Part shown: positions 1 to 8,189 of the stretch, piece by piece
Position numbering within the stretch: position 1 is the first letter of the stretch
Layout: each line of letters begins with the position of its first letter
Origin: Actinoallomurus liliacearum
Lineage (GTDB): Bacteria; Actinomycetota; Actinomycetes; Streptosporangiales; Streptosporangiaceae
DNA length: 64,000 nt
Assembly (NCBI RefSeq): GCF_039542035.1
Contig: NZ_BAABHJ010000001.1
Location: forward strand, 372,001-436,000
Reading direction: 5' to 3'
Notes under the pieces: model-generated
The model's database searches: none
Told to the model about the DNA's origin: nothing
The model's input: only the letters and a program-made list of their open reading frames with translations
Program-made: the position numbers and the translations under genes

Positions 1-825
1 GCCGACGACGTACGCTCCGGTGGCCCGTGCGGCCGAGACGAGCGCGGCGCGGACCCGATCGTCCATCAGCAGGCCGGTGGGGTTCTGGAAGTCCGGGATG
101 AGGTACGCCAGCCGGGCGGCGGACTGCCGCAGGCCGCTCGTGATGAGTTCGGGATCCCAGCCGGCGTTGACGCCCGCGGGCACCAGGCGCGCTCCCGCGC
201 GGCGCAGCGCGTCGAGGGCGTGCGGGTAGGTCGGCGACTCGACGAGCACGGAGTCCCCGGGCCGGACGAGCGCCTGGAGCACGAGGCACAGCCCGTGCTG
301 GGCCCCGGTCGTGACCAGGATCTGCTCCGGCAGCGTCGGCACGCCGCGCGCGGTGTAGCGGGCGGCGACGGCCTCGCGAAGCGGCGCCAGTCCGAGCGGC
401 TCGTAGCCGGGGCCGCAGGCGTAGGGCGGGAGCGCGGCCACGGCGGCGGCGACGTCGTCCTCGAAACCACGGGGAGCGGACGGCGTGACGCAGGCCAGGT
501 CGATGAGCGAGCGGTCCTCGGCGAGCCTTTGCCGGGCCGCCTTCGGGCTGCCGGCGGGCAGTGCGGTCCAGCTGCCCGCCCCCTGCCGGCTCTGGACGTA
601 TCCCTCGGCGCGCAGGGCGTCGTACGCGGAGGTCACCGTCGTCCGGCTCACTCCCAGCGCGGCCGCGAGATCGCGCTCGGCGGGCAGCCGCGTGCGCAGC
701 GGCAGCCGGCCGTCGAGGACCAGGGCCCGCATGCTCCGGGCCACCACCGCGTACCGGGGCCGGCCCTCCGGCGCGCCGCCGAGCAGCCGGGCGAGGCTCG
801 TGGCATTGATCACCCGCGACGTCAT
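1..825 (-). CDS. MocR-type GntR/aminotransferase regulator (YczR-like), partial
   Basis: The frame is open from an ATG at 825 to the left edge of the window, so the C-terminus is missing (275 codons present). Residues about 10-80 form a GntR winged helix (LPAERDLAAALGVSRTTVTS). A linker and the start of an aminotransferase fold follow (GAQHGLCLVLQALVRPGDSV; PDFQNPTGLLM), the order typical of MocR regulators. These bind PLP and control neighbouring genes. It is divergent from a YczE-type membrane protein, which is the known YczR-yczE arrangement. The assignment to that subgroup rests on gene context, not on alignment. Confidence 0.88.
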   Translation of the reverse strand, partial: MTSRVINATSLARLLGGAPEGRPRYAVVARSMRALVLDGRLPLRTRLPAERDLAAALGVSRTTVTSAYDALRAEGYVQSRQGAGSWTALPAGSPKAARQRLAEDRSLIDLACVTPSAPRGFEDDVAAAVAALPPYACGPGYEPLGLAPLREAVAARYTARGVPTLPEQILVTTGAQHGLCLVLQALVRPGDSVLVESPTYPHALDALRRAGARLVPAGVNAGWDPELITSGLRQSAARLAYLIPDFQNPTGLLMDDRVRAALVSAARATGAYVVG

Positions 826-826
826 A

Positions 827-870
827 TGGCCACTTTTCCTGATTGGCCATTAATCTGCAAGCCACTTCCA
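827..870. promoter_or_regulatory. Repeated TGGCCA sites between mocR and yczE (operator candidate)
   Basis: TGGCCA occurs at 827-832 and again at 844-849, exactly 17 bp apart, and a third GCCA core lies at 861-864. The first copy touches the regulator's start codon. MocR proteins commonly bind spaced direct repeats in divergent promoters, so this is a natural operator for both autoregulation and yczE control. Binding is inferred from position and repetition only. Confidence 0.4.
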
Positions 871-958
871 TGGGTGAATGAGCCACGTCCGAGAGCCGGG
901 CACCGATCCGTCGGTGTTCCTGCTGGAAGAAGTCGCACGTGAGCGGAGAAGACCGGTG

Positions 959-1639
959 ATGGTCCGCCGATTGGCCCAGTTGTACGTTGGATTGGCCCTC
1001 TACGGGCTGGGGATCGCCCTGCAGGTGGCCTCCGGGCTCGGCAACGACCCATGGGACACCCTCCACCAGGGGCTCGCCCGCCAGACCGGCCTGTCGATCG
1101 GCACGTGGATCATCATCGCCGCCGTGGCCGTGATGGCCCTGTGGATCCCGCTCCGCCAGCGGCCCGGCATCGGAACGATCAGCAACGCCGTCCTCGTCGG
1201 CGCGTTCGCCGACCTCTTCCTCTGGGCGCTCCCCCACCCCGGGACGGTCGTCGCACAGTGGGCATACCTGGTCGCGGCGATCCTCATCGGCGGGTTCGCC
1301 ACCGGGTGCTACATCGGGGCCGGGCTGGGACCGGGACCGCGGGACGGCCTGACCACCGGCCTGGCGGCCCGCGGCCACTCCATCCGCGTCGTCCGCACCG
1401 GCATCGAGCTGACGGTGCTAGTCGTCGGCTGGCTGCTGGGCGGCACCGTGGGCATCGGCACGCTGCTCTACGCGGTCGCGATCGGCCCGCTCACGCACGT
1501 CTTCATCCCGAGGCTGGAGATCAAGAAGGCGCCGCGCGAGGAGACGCGCCGCGCGGCGGCGCGGCAGCGGCCGGAGGGCGAGGGCAGGGCCCCCGTCCCG
1601 GCCGCCGCGGTGCCCGCCGAATGCGGCGACGCACGCTAG
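959..1639 (+). CDS. YczE/YyaS-type integral membrane protein
   Basis: A 226-residue protein with about five hydrophobic segments, from near the N-terminus (LAQLYVGLALYGLGIALQVA) to about residue 190, and a charged Arg/Ala-rich tail. The motif SGLGNDPWDTLHQGL and a second GLGPGPRDGLTTGL are the internally repeated glycine-rich signature of the YczE/YitT-like family. The transport substrate is unknown. I chose ATG 959, preceded by GGAGAAG; GTG 956 directly upstream is equally possible. It is divergent from a MocR regulator, so its expression is probably controlled by that gene. Confidence 0.8.
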   Translation: MVRRLAQLYVGLALYGLGIALQVASGLGNDPWDTLHQGLARQTGLSIGTWIIIAAVAVMALWIPLRQRPGIGTISNAVLVGAFADLFLWALPHPGTVVAQWAYLVAAILIGGFATGCYIGAGLGPGPRDGLTTGLAARGHSIRVVRTGIELTVLVVGWLLGGTVGIGTLLYAVAIGPLTHVFIPRLEIKKAPREETRRAAARQRPEGEGRAPVPAAAVPAECGDAR

Positions 1640-1646
1640 GCGTGTC

Positions 1647-3197
1647 CTAGGCGCCCGCCGTCCCGGTCGGCCCGGTGCCGGCCGGGCCGGTCCCGGAGCC
1701 CGGATCGAGCCGGTGACCGACCTGTTCGGCCGCCCGGCGCGCCGCCGACAGCGGCGTCGCGACGTCCTCCAGGGAGGCACGCTCCGCCCGGACGCCGTAG
1801 ACCGCCTCGACCACTCCGGCGACGAGCATGATCCCCGCCGCGATCAGGTAGGCGACGAACAGCCGTCCGGGGTCCGGGTGGTCCTTGTCGCCGATCAGCG
1901 ACCCGAAGATCGTCGGGCCGAGGGCGCCGAACACCTGGGCGATCGCGAAGAACAGCGCGATCGCCTGGGCGCGAAGCTCCAGCGGAAAGATCTCGCTGAC
2001 GGTCAGGTAGCCGGAACTGGCCGCCGCCGAGGCGATGAAGAAGATCACCGACCAGAGGATCGTCTGGGTCAGGGCGGACAGCTCGCCGAGCTTGAACAGG
2101 TAGCCGCTGACCGCGAGCAACGTGCCGGACAGCAGGTAGGTCCCGGAGATCATCCGCTTGCGGCCGATCGTGTCGAACAGCGGCCCCAGGAGCAGCGGAC
2201 CGAGCAGGTTCCCGGCCGCGAAGGCGAAGAAGTACTTCGGCACGTCGTGGTCGGCCACCCCGTAAAAGTGGCTCAGCACCAGGCCGTACGTGAAGAAGAT
2301 CGCGTTGTAGAGGAACGACTGACTGATCATCAGCGTGGCGCCGAGCAGCGACCGCGACGGATACTCCCGGAAGAGCGTGCGCCCGACGGTCAGGAACGAC
2401 ACGGACTCGTGCGGGTGGACGTCGAGGTACCGGCTCTCGTCGACGGGCGGCAGCCGGTGACCGGACGCCTCCACCTCGCGTTCGATGTACGCGACCGTCT
2501 CCTCCGCCTCCTCGGCGCGCCCGTGCATGAGCTGCCAGCGGGGGCTCTCCGGCAGCGTTCTGCGCAGCGTCCAGATCGCCACGCCGATCACCGGGCCGAT
2601 CAAGAAGCCGATCCGCCAGCCGAGGTTCTGGGGCAGCAGGTGCGGGTTCAGCAGGACGTACTCGCCCAGGGACGCGAGGATCGCGCCGAACCAGTAGGTG
2701 CCGCTGACGGCCAGGTCGACCCGGCCCCGGTACCGGGCGGGGATCAGCTCGTCGATCGCCGAGTGGATCGCGGCGTACTCCCCCCCGATGCCCATCCCGG
2801 CGATGAACCGGAACAGCAGGAAGATCCCGTAGTTGAACGACAGGGCGGTCAGGGCGTTGGCCGCCAGGTACAGCCCGAGCGTGGCGATGAACAGCTTGCG
2901 GCGGCCGAGCCGGTCGGACAGCCGGCCGAAGATCAGCGCGCCCGCGACCTCGCCGAGCAGGTAGACCGTCGCGGCGAAGCCGACGGCCCGGGAGCTCAGC
3001 CCGAGCGTGCCGTGATGCTGCAGGACCGGCCCCACGATGCTGGCGATCTGGATCTCCAGCCCGTCCAGCACCCAGGCGACACCGAGCGCGACGATCATCC
3101 GGGTGTGGAACCGCGACCAGGGAAGCCGGTCGATCCGGGCGGGTACCAGGCTGCGAACGACGTCCGGCGGAGACGCCGGGTCATCGGTCTCGTGCAT
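1647..3197 (-). CDS. MFS transporter, metabolite:proton symporter (sugar-porter type)
   Basis: A 516-residue protein with twelve predicted membrane segments. The loop motif GRLSDRLGRRK sits after segment 2 and the equivalent DTIGRKRM after segment 8. An RxLPESPRW motif ends the first half, as in the metabolite:H+ symporter/sugar-porter branch. A cytoplasmic loop of about 60 residues separates the halves. ATG 3197 is preceded by AAGGAG. The tail is rich in Gly, Thr and Pro (last 20 residues). The substrate cannot be read from sequence. It converges on the yczE-like gene with 7 bp between them. Confidence 0.85.
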   Translation of the reverse strand: MHETDDPASPPDVVRSLVPARIDRLPWSRFHTRMIVALGVAWVLDGLEIQIASIVGPVLQHHGTLGLSSRAVGFAATVYLLGEVAGALIFGRLSDRLGRRKLFIATLGLYLAANALTALSFNYGIFLLFRFIAGMGIGGEYAAIHSAIDELIPARYRGRVDLAVSGTYWFGAILASLGEYVLLNPHLLPQNLGWRIGFLIGPVIGVAIWTLRRTLPESPRWQLMHGRAEEAEETVAYIEREVEASGHRLPPVDESRYLDVHPHESVSFLTVGRTLFREYPSRSLLGATLMISQSFLYNAIFFTYGLVLSHFYGVADHDVPKYFFAFAAGNLLGPLLLGPLFDTIGRKRMISGTYLLSGTLLAVSGYLFKLGELSALTQTILWSVIFFIASAAASSGYLTVSEIFPLELRAQAIALFFAIAQVFGALGPTIFGSLIGDKDHPDPGRLFVAYLIAAGIMLVAGVVEAVYGVRAERASLEDVATPLSAARRAAEQVGHRLDPGSGTGPAGTGPTGTAGA

Positions 3198-3349
3198 GTC
3201 ATCTCCTTGGTCCACGCGCCCTCGCGAGGGACAGGGGAGACGTAACCGAGTGACCGGGCGGTAAACAACGATGTCATGCGTCCTGCGGTCACACCGGACT
3301 CGTGCCGCGCTACGGTACGACGGAAAATTCGAGACGGGAGGGGGCGGCG

Positions 3350-5149
3350 TTGCCCGCGCGAATCGAGGACTACGCACTCATCGGCGACCTGTTCAGTTGC
3401 GCGCTCGTGGGGTTGGACGGCTCCATCGACTGGCTGTGCCTGCCCCGGTTCGACTCCCCCGCCTGCTTCGCCGGGCTGCTCGGCACGCCCGACAACGGCC
3501 GCTGGCAGATCGCCCCGGTCTCCGGCGGCCGGGCGACCCGGCGCCGCTACCGCGGCGACACGCTGATCCTGGAGACCGAGTGGGACACCCCGGAGGGCAC
3601 CGTCCGGGTCATCGACTTCATGCCGGAACGCGGCGAGGCGGCCGACGTCGTCCGCATCATCGAGGGCGTGTCCGGCCGGGTGCCCATGCGCCTCGACCTG
3701 CGGCTCCGCTTCGACTACGGCCGGGTCGTCCCCTGGATGCGCCGAATCGGCGACCACCTCACCGCCACCGCCGGGCCCGACTCGGTCTGGCTGCGCAGCC
3801 CGATCGAACTGGAGGGCCGCGACTTCGCCCACCGCGCGACCTTCGTGGTGTGCGAGGGCGACTCGCTGCCGTTCGTCTGCACCTGGCACCCCTCCCACCT
3901 GCCCGCCCCGCGTGACGTCGACCCGTACGAGGCCCTCGACGGCACCGAGCGGTTCTGGACCGAGTGGGCGCGGCACTGCACCTACGACGGCCGGTACCGC
4001 GACGCGGTCGTCCGCTCGCTGGCCACGCTGAAGGCCCTGACCTACGAGCCGACCGGCGGCATCGTCGCCGCCGCGACCACCTCGCTGCCCGAGGACGTCG
4101 GCGGCGTGCGCAACTGGGACTACCGCTTCTGCTGGCTGCGCGACGCGACGATGACGCTGGAGGCCCTGCTGCGCAGCGGCTACCGCGACGAGGCCAAGGC
4201 CTGGCGGTCCTGGCTGATGCACGCCGTGGCCGGCACCCCCGAGGATCTGCAGATCATGTACGGCGTCGCGGGCGAGCGCCGCCTGGAGGAGTACGAACTG
4301 CCGTGGCTGCCGGGGTATGAGGACTCCCGTCCGGTCCGTGTCGGCAACTCCGCGTCCAAGCAGTTGCAGCTCGACGTCTTCGGCGAGGTCGCCGACTCGC
4401 TGTTCCTCGCGCTGAACACCGGCATCCAGCCCGAGCGGCACGCCTGGTCGCTGCAGCGCGCGCTGACGGGCTTCCTCGAGGAGCACTGGGGCGACCCGGA
4501 CGAGGGGCTGTGGGAGATCCGCGGTCCCCGCCGGCACTTCGTCCACTCGAAGGTCATGACGTGGGTGGCGGTCGACCGCGCCGTTCGCATGATCGAGACG
4601 TTCGACCGGCAGGGTCCCCTCGATCAGTGGCGGGCGCTGCGCGACGAGATCCACCGTGAGGTGTGCGCCAAGGGGTTCGACTCCGACCGGGGGACGTTCA
4701 CCCAGTCGTACGGGTCCAAGGAGCTCGACGCCGCACTGCTGCTCATCCCCCGCGTCGGCTTCCTGCCTCCCGACGACCCGCGCGTCGTCGGCACGGTCGA
4801 GGCGATCCAGCGGGAGCTCACCGTGGACGGCTTCGTCCAGCGGTACGAGACGAACGATCGGGAGGAGGGGGTCGACGGCCTGCCGGGCCGCGAGGGCGCG
4901 TTCCTCGCCTGCAGCTTCTGGCTGGCCGGCGCGCTCCAGCAGATCGGCCGCGTCGACGAGGCCCGCGAGCTGTTCGAGCGGCTGCTGGACCTGCGCAACG
5001 ACGTCGGCCTGCTGGCCGAGGAGTACGACCCGCGGCTGCGCCGCCAGGTCGGCAACTTCCCGCAGGCGTTCAGCCACGTGCCCCTCGTCCTCACCGCCTA
5101 CGACCTGGAAGGCCACGACGGCGTCCGCCGCGCAACGGCACGCGCCTGA
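3350..5149 (+). CDS. Glycoside hydrolase family 15 (glucoamylase/trehalase-like)
   Basis: A 599-residue cytoplasmic enzyme without a signal peptide. An N-terminal beta-sandwich domain (about 1-200) is followed by an (alpha/alpha)6 barrel with NWDYRFCWLRDA at 255-266. By comparison with fungal glucoamylases, GLWEIRG supplies the likely general acid Glu389 and LLAEEYDP the general base Glu557. Actinobacterial members of this branch include the mycobacterial trehalases, so trehalose is as likely a substrate as alpha-glucan. I chose TTG 3350 because GGGAGGGGG lies six bases upstream; an in-frame GTG at 3302 is the alternative. Confidence 0.88.
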   Translation: MPARIEDYALIGDLFSCALVGLDGSIDWLCLPRFDSPACFAGLLGTPDNGRWQIAPVSGGRATRRRYRGDTLILETEWDTPEGTVRVIDFMPERGEAADVVRIIEGVSGRVPMRLDLRLRFDYGRVVPWMRRIGDHLTATAGPDSVWLRSPIELEGRDFAHRATFVVCEGDSLPFVCTWHPSHLPAPRDVDPYEALDGTERFWTEWARHCTYDGRYRDAVVRSLATLKALTYEPTGGIVAAATTSLPEDVGGVRNWDYRFCWLRDATMTLEALLRSGYRDEAKAWRSWLMHAVAGTPEDLQIMYGVAGERRLEEYELPWLPGYEDSRPVRVGNSASKQLQLDVFGEVADSLFLALNTGIQPERHAWSLQRALTGFLEEHWGDPDEGLWEIRGPRRHFVHSKVMTWVAVDRAVRMIETFDRQGPLDQWRALRDEIHREVCAKGFDSDRGTFTQSYGSKELDAALLLIPRVGFLPPDDPRVVGTVEAIQRELTVDGFVQRYETNDREEGVDGLPGREGAFLACSFWLAGALQQIGRVDEARELFERLLDLRNDVGLLAEEYDPRLRRQVGNFPQAFSHVPLVLTAYDLEGHDGVRRATARA

Positions 5150-5172
5150 GGCCGTCGCGAGCCACTGCTGCT

Positions 5173-5282
5173 GAGCGTGCGAAACGCTCGGTCATCGCCG
5201 TTCGGCCGGGCGATTCCTGCTCGATATCGCGGCCTTCAGGGTCCCCTTCACCGAGCATTCCGCCCGCCGGCTACAGCGGCGG
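5173..5282. terminator. Two hairpins between convergent genes
   Basis: GAGCGT (5173-5178) pairs with ACGCTC (5184-5189) around a five-base loop. CCGCCG (5264-5269) pairs with CGGCGG (5277-5282) around a seven-base loop. Both lie between the ends of the GH15 gene and the unknown gene opposite it. There is no clear T-tract, which is common in high-GC actinomycetes, so terminator function is inferred from placement. Confidence 0.4.
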
Positions 5283-5290
5283 AGTGTGGG

Positions 5291-6154
5291 TCAGGGGAGG
5301 GTGTCGAGGAAGTGCATGAAGTCGGCGGGGAGCACCAGGCGGCCGCCGATCGTGCGGGACTCCAGGAGGGTGAGGGTGCCGTTCCGGATCCAGAACAGCT
5401 CCGGGGTGAGTGAGCCGGGGCCCTCGTCGTAGGCGTTCCTGGCGAAGGCGTGCAGGCGCTCAGCCGTGATCATCGCGGTGTTCTTGCGGATGGCGCAGGC
5501 GGCGATCGCGCTCCGGGTGGGAGCGACGGCCAGCGCGCCGTACGGTCCCGGGTCGAGGTAGGAGTCCAGCCACAGCAGGTGCGTCGCGGCGTAGAACGTC
5601 TGTCCCTCCAGCACGCGGATGCCGGTGTCGTCGATGACGTCGCACTCCAGCGGGCCATCGGCGCGGACGCCCTCGCGGCCGACGGCGAACAGCTCGTCGG
5701 CCGTCACCGGCCACGTCATGGCGTCGTCGGTGACGATCGTGCGCACGGTCGTGGGGGTGTCGGCGACGATCGCCTCGATGAGCCCGGGCGCGAACGGCCG
5801 GCAGATGAGGCGTCCGGTGCGGGCCTCGGCCGGGTAGACGCGGGCCCGCAGGAGGCCGCGCACCAGCGCGAAGTCGCGCAGGTCGAGCGGCTCCTCGATG
5901 GCGGTGATGATGGTGCCGACGTGGTCGGCGACCAGTGCGGGCCAGTCGTCGCGCGGCACCTGGCGGGCCAGTTGGCGCAGGTTGCGCATGCCGATGTGGA
6001 GACGCTGCGGGCCGTCGAGGAGCATCGCGTCGTTCTGGACGGGACGGCAGCCGTACCCGTGGCTCTCGGCCACCAGCACGACGAGCGAGTCGAGGGCCCG
6101 GTCGTCTCCACCGGCCGGGGCGGGCCGGTGGTCGCGGCGTTCGTACGTCGTCAT
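5291..6154 (-). CDS. Conserved-looking protein of unknown function
   Basis: A 287-residue soluble protein with no signal peptide or membrane segment. The composition is mixed alpha/beta, with several conserved-looking stretches (VPRDDWPALVADHVG; AIRKNTAMITAERLH; WIRNGTLTLLE). Its ATG overlaps the stop of the LD-carboxypeptidase gene (TCAT at 6151-6154 on the plus strand) and has GGGGGAGA upstream, so it is translationally coupled to a cell-wall recycling enzyme. I do not recognise the family. It could resemble DUF1444-type proteins, but I see no decisive motif. Confidence 0.7.
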   Translation of the reverse strand: MTTYERRDHRPAPAGGDDRALDSLVVLVAESHGYGCRPVQNDAMLLDGPQRLHIGMRNLRQLARQVPRDDWPALVADHVGTIITAIEEPLDLRDFALVRGLLRARVYPAEARTGRLICRPFAPGLIEAIVADTPTTVRTIVTDDAMTWPVTADELFAVGREGVRADGPLECDVIDDTGIRVLEGQTFYAATHLLWLDSYLDPGPYGALAVAPTRSAIAACAIRKNTAMITAERLHAFARNAYDEGPGSLTPELFWIRNGTLTLLESRTIGGRLVLPADFMHFLDTLP

Positions 6155-7107
6155 GGTGTCTCCCCCGCGAAGGCGCCCGGAGGTCCGGACCGCCGTCCCC
6201 GGGCGTCCGGCACGCCCGGATGAAGTACGAGCGCGTCCGCGTCGAGCAGGACCGGAGCGCCCAGCCGGATGGTGAGCTGGCGGGGGCCGTGCCCGACCGG
6301 CACCCCCGCGAGGATCGGCACGCCGAGCGGGCCGAGACGGTCGGCGAACACCGCGTCGAGGTCACCGCAGCCGGTCCAGGTGCCGAGCACGATGCCCGCG
6401 ACGCCGTCGAACCAGCCCGCCTGGCGCAGTTGGGTGAGCATGCGGTCGACGCGGTAGGGCGCCTCGCCGACGTCCTCGAGGAAGGCGATGCGGCCGGCGG
6501 CCGGCTCCGGGGCGTACGGCGTGCCGAGCAGGGAGGTCAGGAGAGCGAGGTTGCCGCCGGTCAGGGAGCCGGTCGCGCGGCCCGGGCGCAGCGCGTGCGT
6601 GCCGGTGACGGGCCCTCCCCGGTCGAACAGGGCGGCTCGCAGGTGGTCGACCGCCTCCGGCTCGCCGTCGGCGATGAGGGAGGCGATCATCGGCCCGAAC
6701 GAAGTGGTCACCCCGAGTCGTCGTCCGAACGCGACGTGCAGGGCGGTGATGTCGCTGGACCCGTGCAGGGGCTTCGGTTTCGCGCGGCCGAGCGCGGTCC
6801 AGTCGAGATGGTCGAGGACCCGCGCGGCGCCGTACCCGCCGCGGGCGCACAGGACCGCCGCGATCTCCGGGTCGCACCAGGCCGCCTGCAGGTCGGCCGC
6901 GCGGTCGGCGTCGGTGCCGGCGAGGTGGGGCAGGGTCGCGGCGATGTCGAGGGCGTGCCGCCCGAACGTCACCTCGAGGCCGAGGCTCCGCAGCACCGTG
7001 GCACCGCGCTCGAGACGGTCGGGGTCGACCGGCCCGCTGGGGGCGATGACGGCGACTCGATCCCCGGCGTGCAGTGACGATGGCTGACCGCCCCCGGGGT
7101 CGCGCAT
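6151..7107 (-). CDS. ldcA: Murein LD-carboxypeptidase, peptidase family S66
   Basis: A 318-residue enzyme that removes the terminal D-Ala from muropeptide tetrapeptides during peptidoglycan recycling. It has the family order: GxDxxRAADLxxA-like segment, ARGGYGAARVLDHLD (about 89-102), nucleophile Ser118 in GSSDITALH, acidic motif FLEDVGEAPYRVDRML with Glu215, and His273 in PVGHGP, completing the Ser-Glu-His triad of S66. There is no signal peptide, consistent with a cytoplasmic recycling role. ATG 7107 has a near-perfect AAGGAGGGG site. It is followed by the coupled unknown gene. Confidence 0.9.
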   Translation of the reverse strand: MRDPGGGQPSSLHAGDRVAVIAPSGPVDPDRLERGATVLRSLGLEVTFGRHALDIAATLPHLAGTDADRAADLQAAWCDPEIAAVLCARGGYGAARVLDHLDWTALGRAKPKPLHGSSDITALHVAFGRRLGVTTSFGPMIASLIADGEPEAVDHLRAALFDRGGPVTGTHALRPGRATGSLTGGNLALLTSLLGTPYAPEPAAGRIAFLEDVGEAPYRVDRMLTQLRQAGWFDGVAGIVLGTWTGCGDLDAVFADRLGPLGVPILAGVPVGHGPRQLTIRLGAPVLLDADALVLHPGVPDARGRRSGPPGAFAGETP

Positions 7108-7195
7108 CCGCCCCTCCTTGTTATGTACTGCGTCAGAGCATGGCACCAACAACCCCCGCAGCGGAAGAGGTCAGGTGTCGCGTGACCAAGACGCC

Positions 7196-7218
7196 GGTGT
7201 CAGCTCACCCCTGACACC
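7196..7218. repeat. 8-bp inverted repeat in the ldcA-SDR divergent region
   Basis: GGTGTCAG (7196-7203) and CTGACACC (7211-7218) are perfect reverse complements around seven bases. It lies in the 299-bp divergent region 7108-7406 that otherwise shows no gene. The upstream copy GTCAGGTGTC (about 7170-7179) carries related half-sites. It could be an operator or a small hairpin. No regulator gene is adjacent. Confidence 0.35.
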
Positions 7219-7406
7219 CTGCGGTCAGAACGTCCCCGATCGGCTCGCGCATCACGCGGCACGCCGATCATACGGTGTTTGCCGTTCCTTAACGATCCGA
7301 AACCCCTCGGTCACGCGGTGGCCCGCCTGGGCTCGGCTCCGGCGACTTCGCGGGACAGGCCCTAGTGTGGCCGGCGAGCTGTTCGGACTCGAACGAGGAG
7401 TGTGTC

Positions 7407-8147
7407 ATGACACGGACGGCCGTGGTGACCGGCGGCGGGACCGGTATCGGCCGGGCGATCGCGGAGGCGCTGATCGCCCAGAACGTCGACGTGACCATCA
7501 CCGGGCGCCGGAAGGAGGTGCTCGAGGAGACCGCCGCCACGATCGGGGCGCGGGCCGTGGCGTTCGACGCCGCCGATCCGGTCGCGGTCGAGGAGGCGCT
7601 CCCGGCGCTGCCCGAGCGGGTCGACGTGCTGGTCAACAACGCCGGCGGCAACGCCACGCGCCGCCTTTCCCCGCCGGCCGACGGCGACCTGGCGGGCCTG
7701 CGCGAACTGTGGCTCGCGCAGTACGACCAGAACGTCGTCAGCGCGGTAATGGTGACGACGGCGTTGACGCCGCGCCTGGCCGCGAACGGCAGGGTCGTCC
7801 TGGTCGGCTCGATCGCGGGCGTGCGCGGCGGCGGCGCGCGCGGCAACGGGTCGTACGGCGCCGCCAAGGCGGCGGTGCACAACCTGGCCGCCGACCTCGG
7901 AGCGCGGCTCGGCCCGCGGGGCATCACCGTGAACACCGTGTCGCCCGGCCTCGTCGAGGACACCGAGTTCTTCAACGGCACGCTGTCGGAGGAGCGGCGC
8001 GCGCGGTCGGGCTCCGAGACGTTCACCGGGCGGGTCGCCACGCCCGCCGAGGTCGCGGCGACCGTGGCCTTCCTGGCGTCCCCGGCGGCCGGGCACATCA
8101 CCGGTCAGGTGATCCACGTCAACGGAGGCGCGTTCCCGGGACGCTGA
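7407..8147 (+). CDS. Short-chain dehydrogenase/reductase
   Basis: A 246-residue classical SDR. The Rossmann motif TGGGTGIG is at the N-terminus, NNAG at about 86-89 and the catalytic YGAAK further on, with a serine in VGSIAG upstream of it. The end HITGQVIHVNGG is the usual C-terminal dinucleotide-domain signature. TGRR after beta-strand 2 favours NADP(H). ATG 7407 has GAGGAG six bases upstream. The substrate is unknown. It is followed after about 40 bp by another SDR, suggesting a co-transcribed pair. Confidence 0.88.
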   Translation: MTRTAVVTGGGTGIGRAIAEALIAQNVDVTITGRRKEVLEETAATIGARAVAFDAADPVAVEEALPALPERVDVLVNNAGGNATRRLSPPADGDLAGLRELWLAQYDQNVVSAVMVTTALTPRLAANGRVVLVGSIAGVRGGGARGNGSYGAAKAAVHNLAADLGARLGPRGITVNTVSPGLVEDTEFFNGTLSEERRARSGSETFTGRVATPAEVAATVAFLASPAAGHITGQVIHVNGGAFPGR

Positions 8148-8170
8148 CCTGCTCGGCCGTCCGACGCGGC

Positions 8171-8184
8171 GATGATGCATCATC
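8171..8184. repeat. Perfect 14-bp palindrome at the start of the second SDR gene
   Basis: GATGATGCATCATC is a perfect palindrome. It contains two candidate ATG codons (8172, 8175) upstream of the ATG I chose at 8190. Its position in a 42-bp gap between two SDR genes suits an operator for an internal promoter, but no function is shown. Confidence 0.35.
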
Positions 8185-8189
8185 GGTGG

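Noticed and set aside
3095..5116. 673-codon open frame antisense to the GH15 gene
   Set aside because: Composition (Val/Gly/Arg/Asp-rich, no domains) is that of the antisense of a GC-rich gene; the GH15 protein on the other strand has clear motifs.
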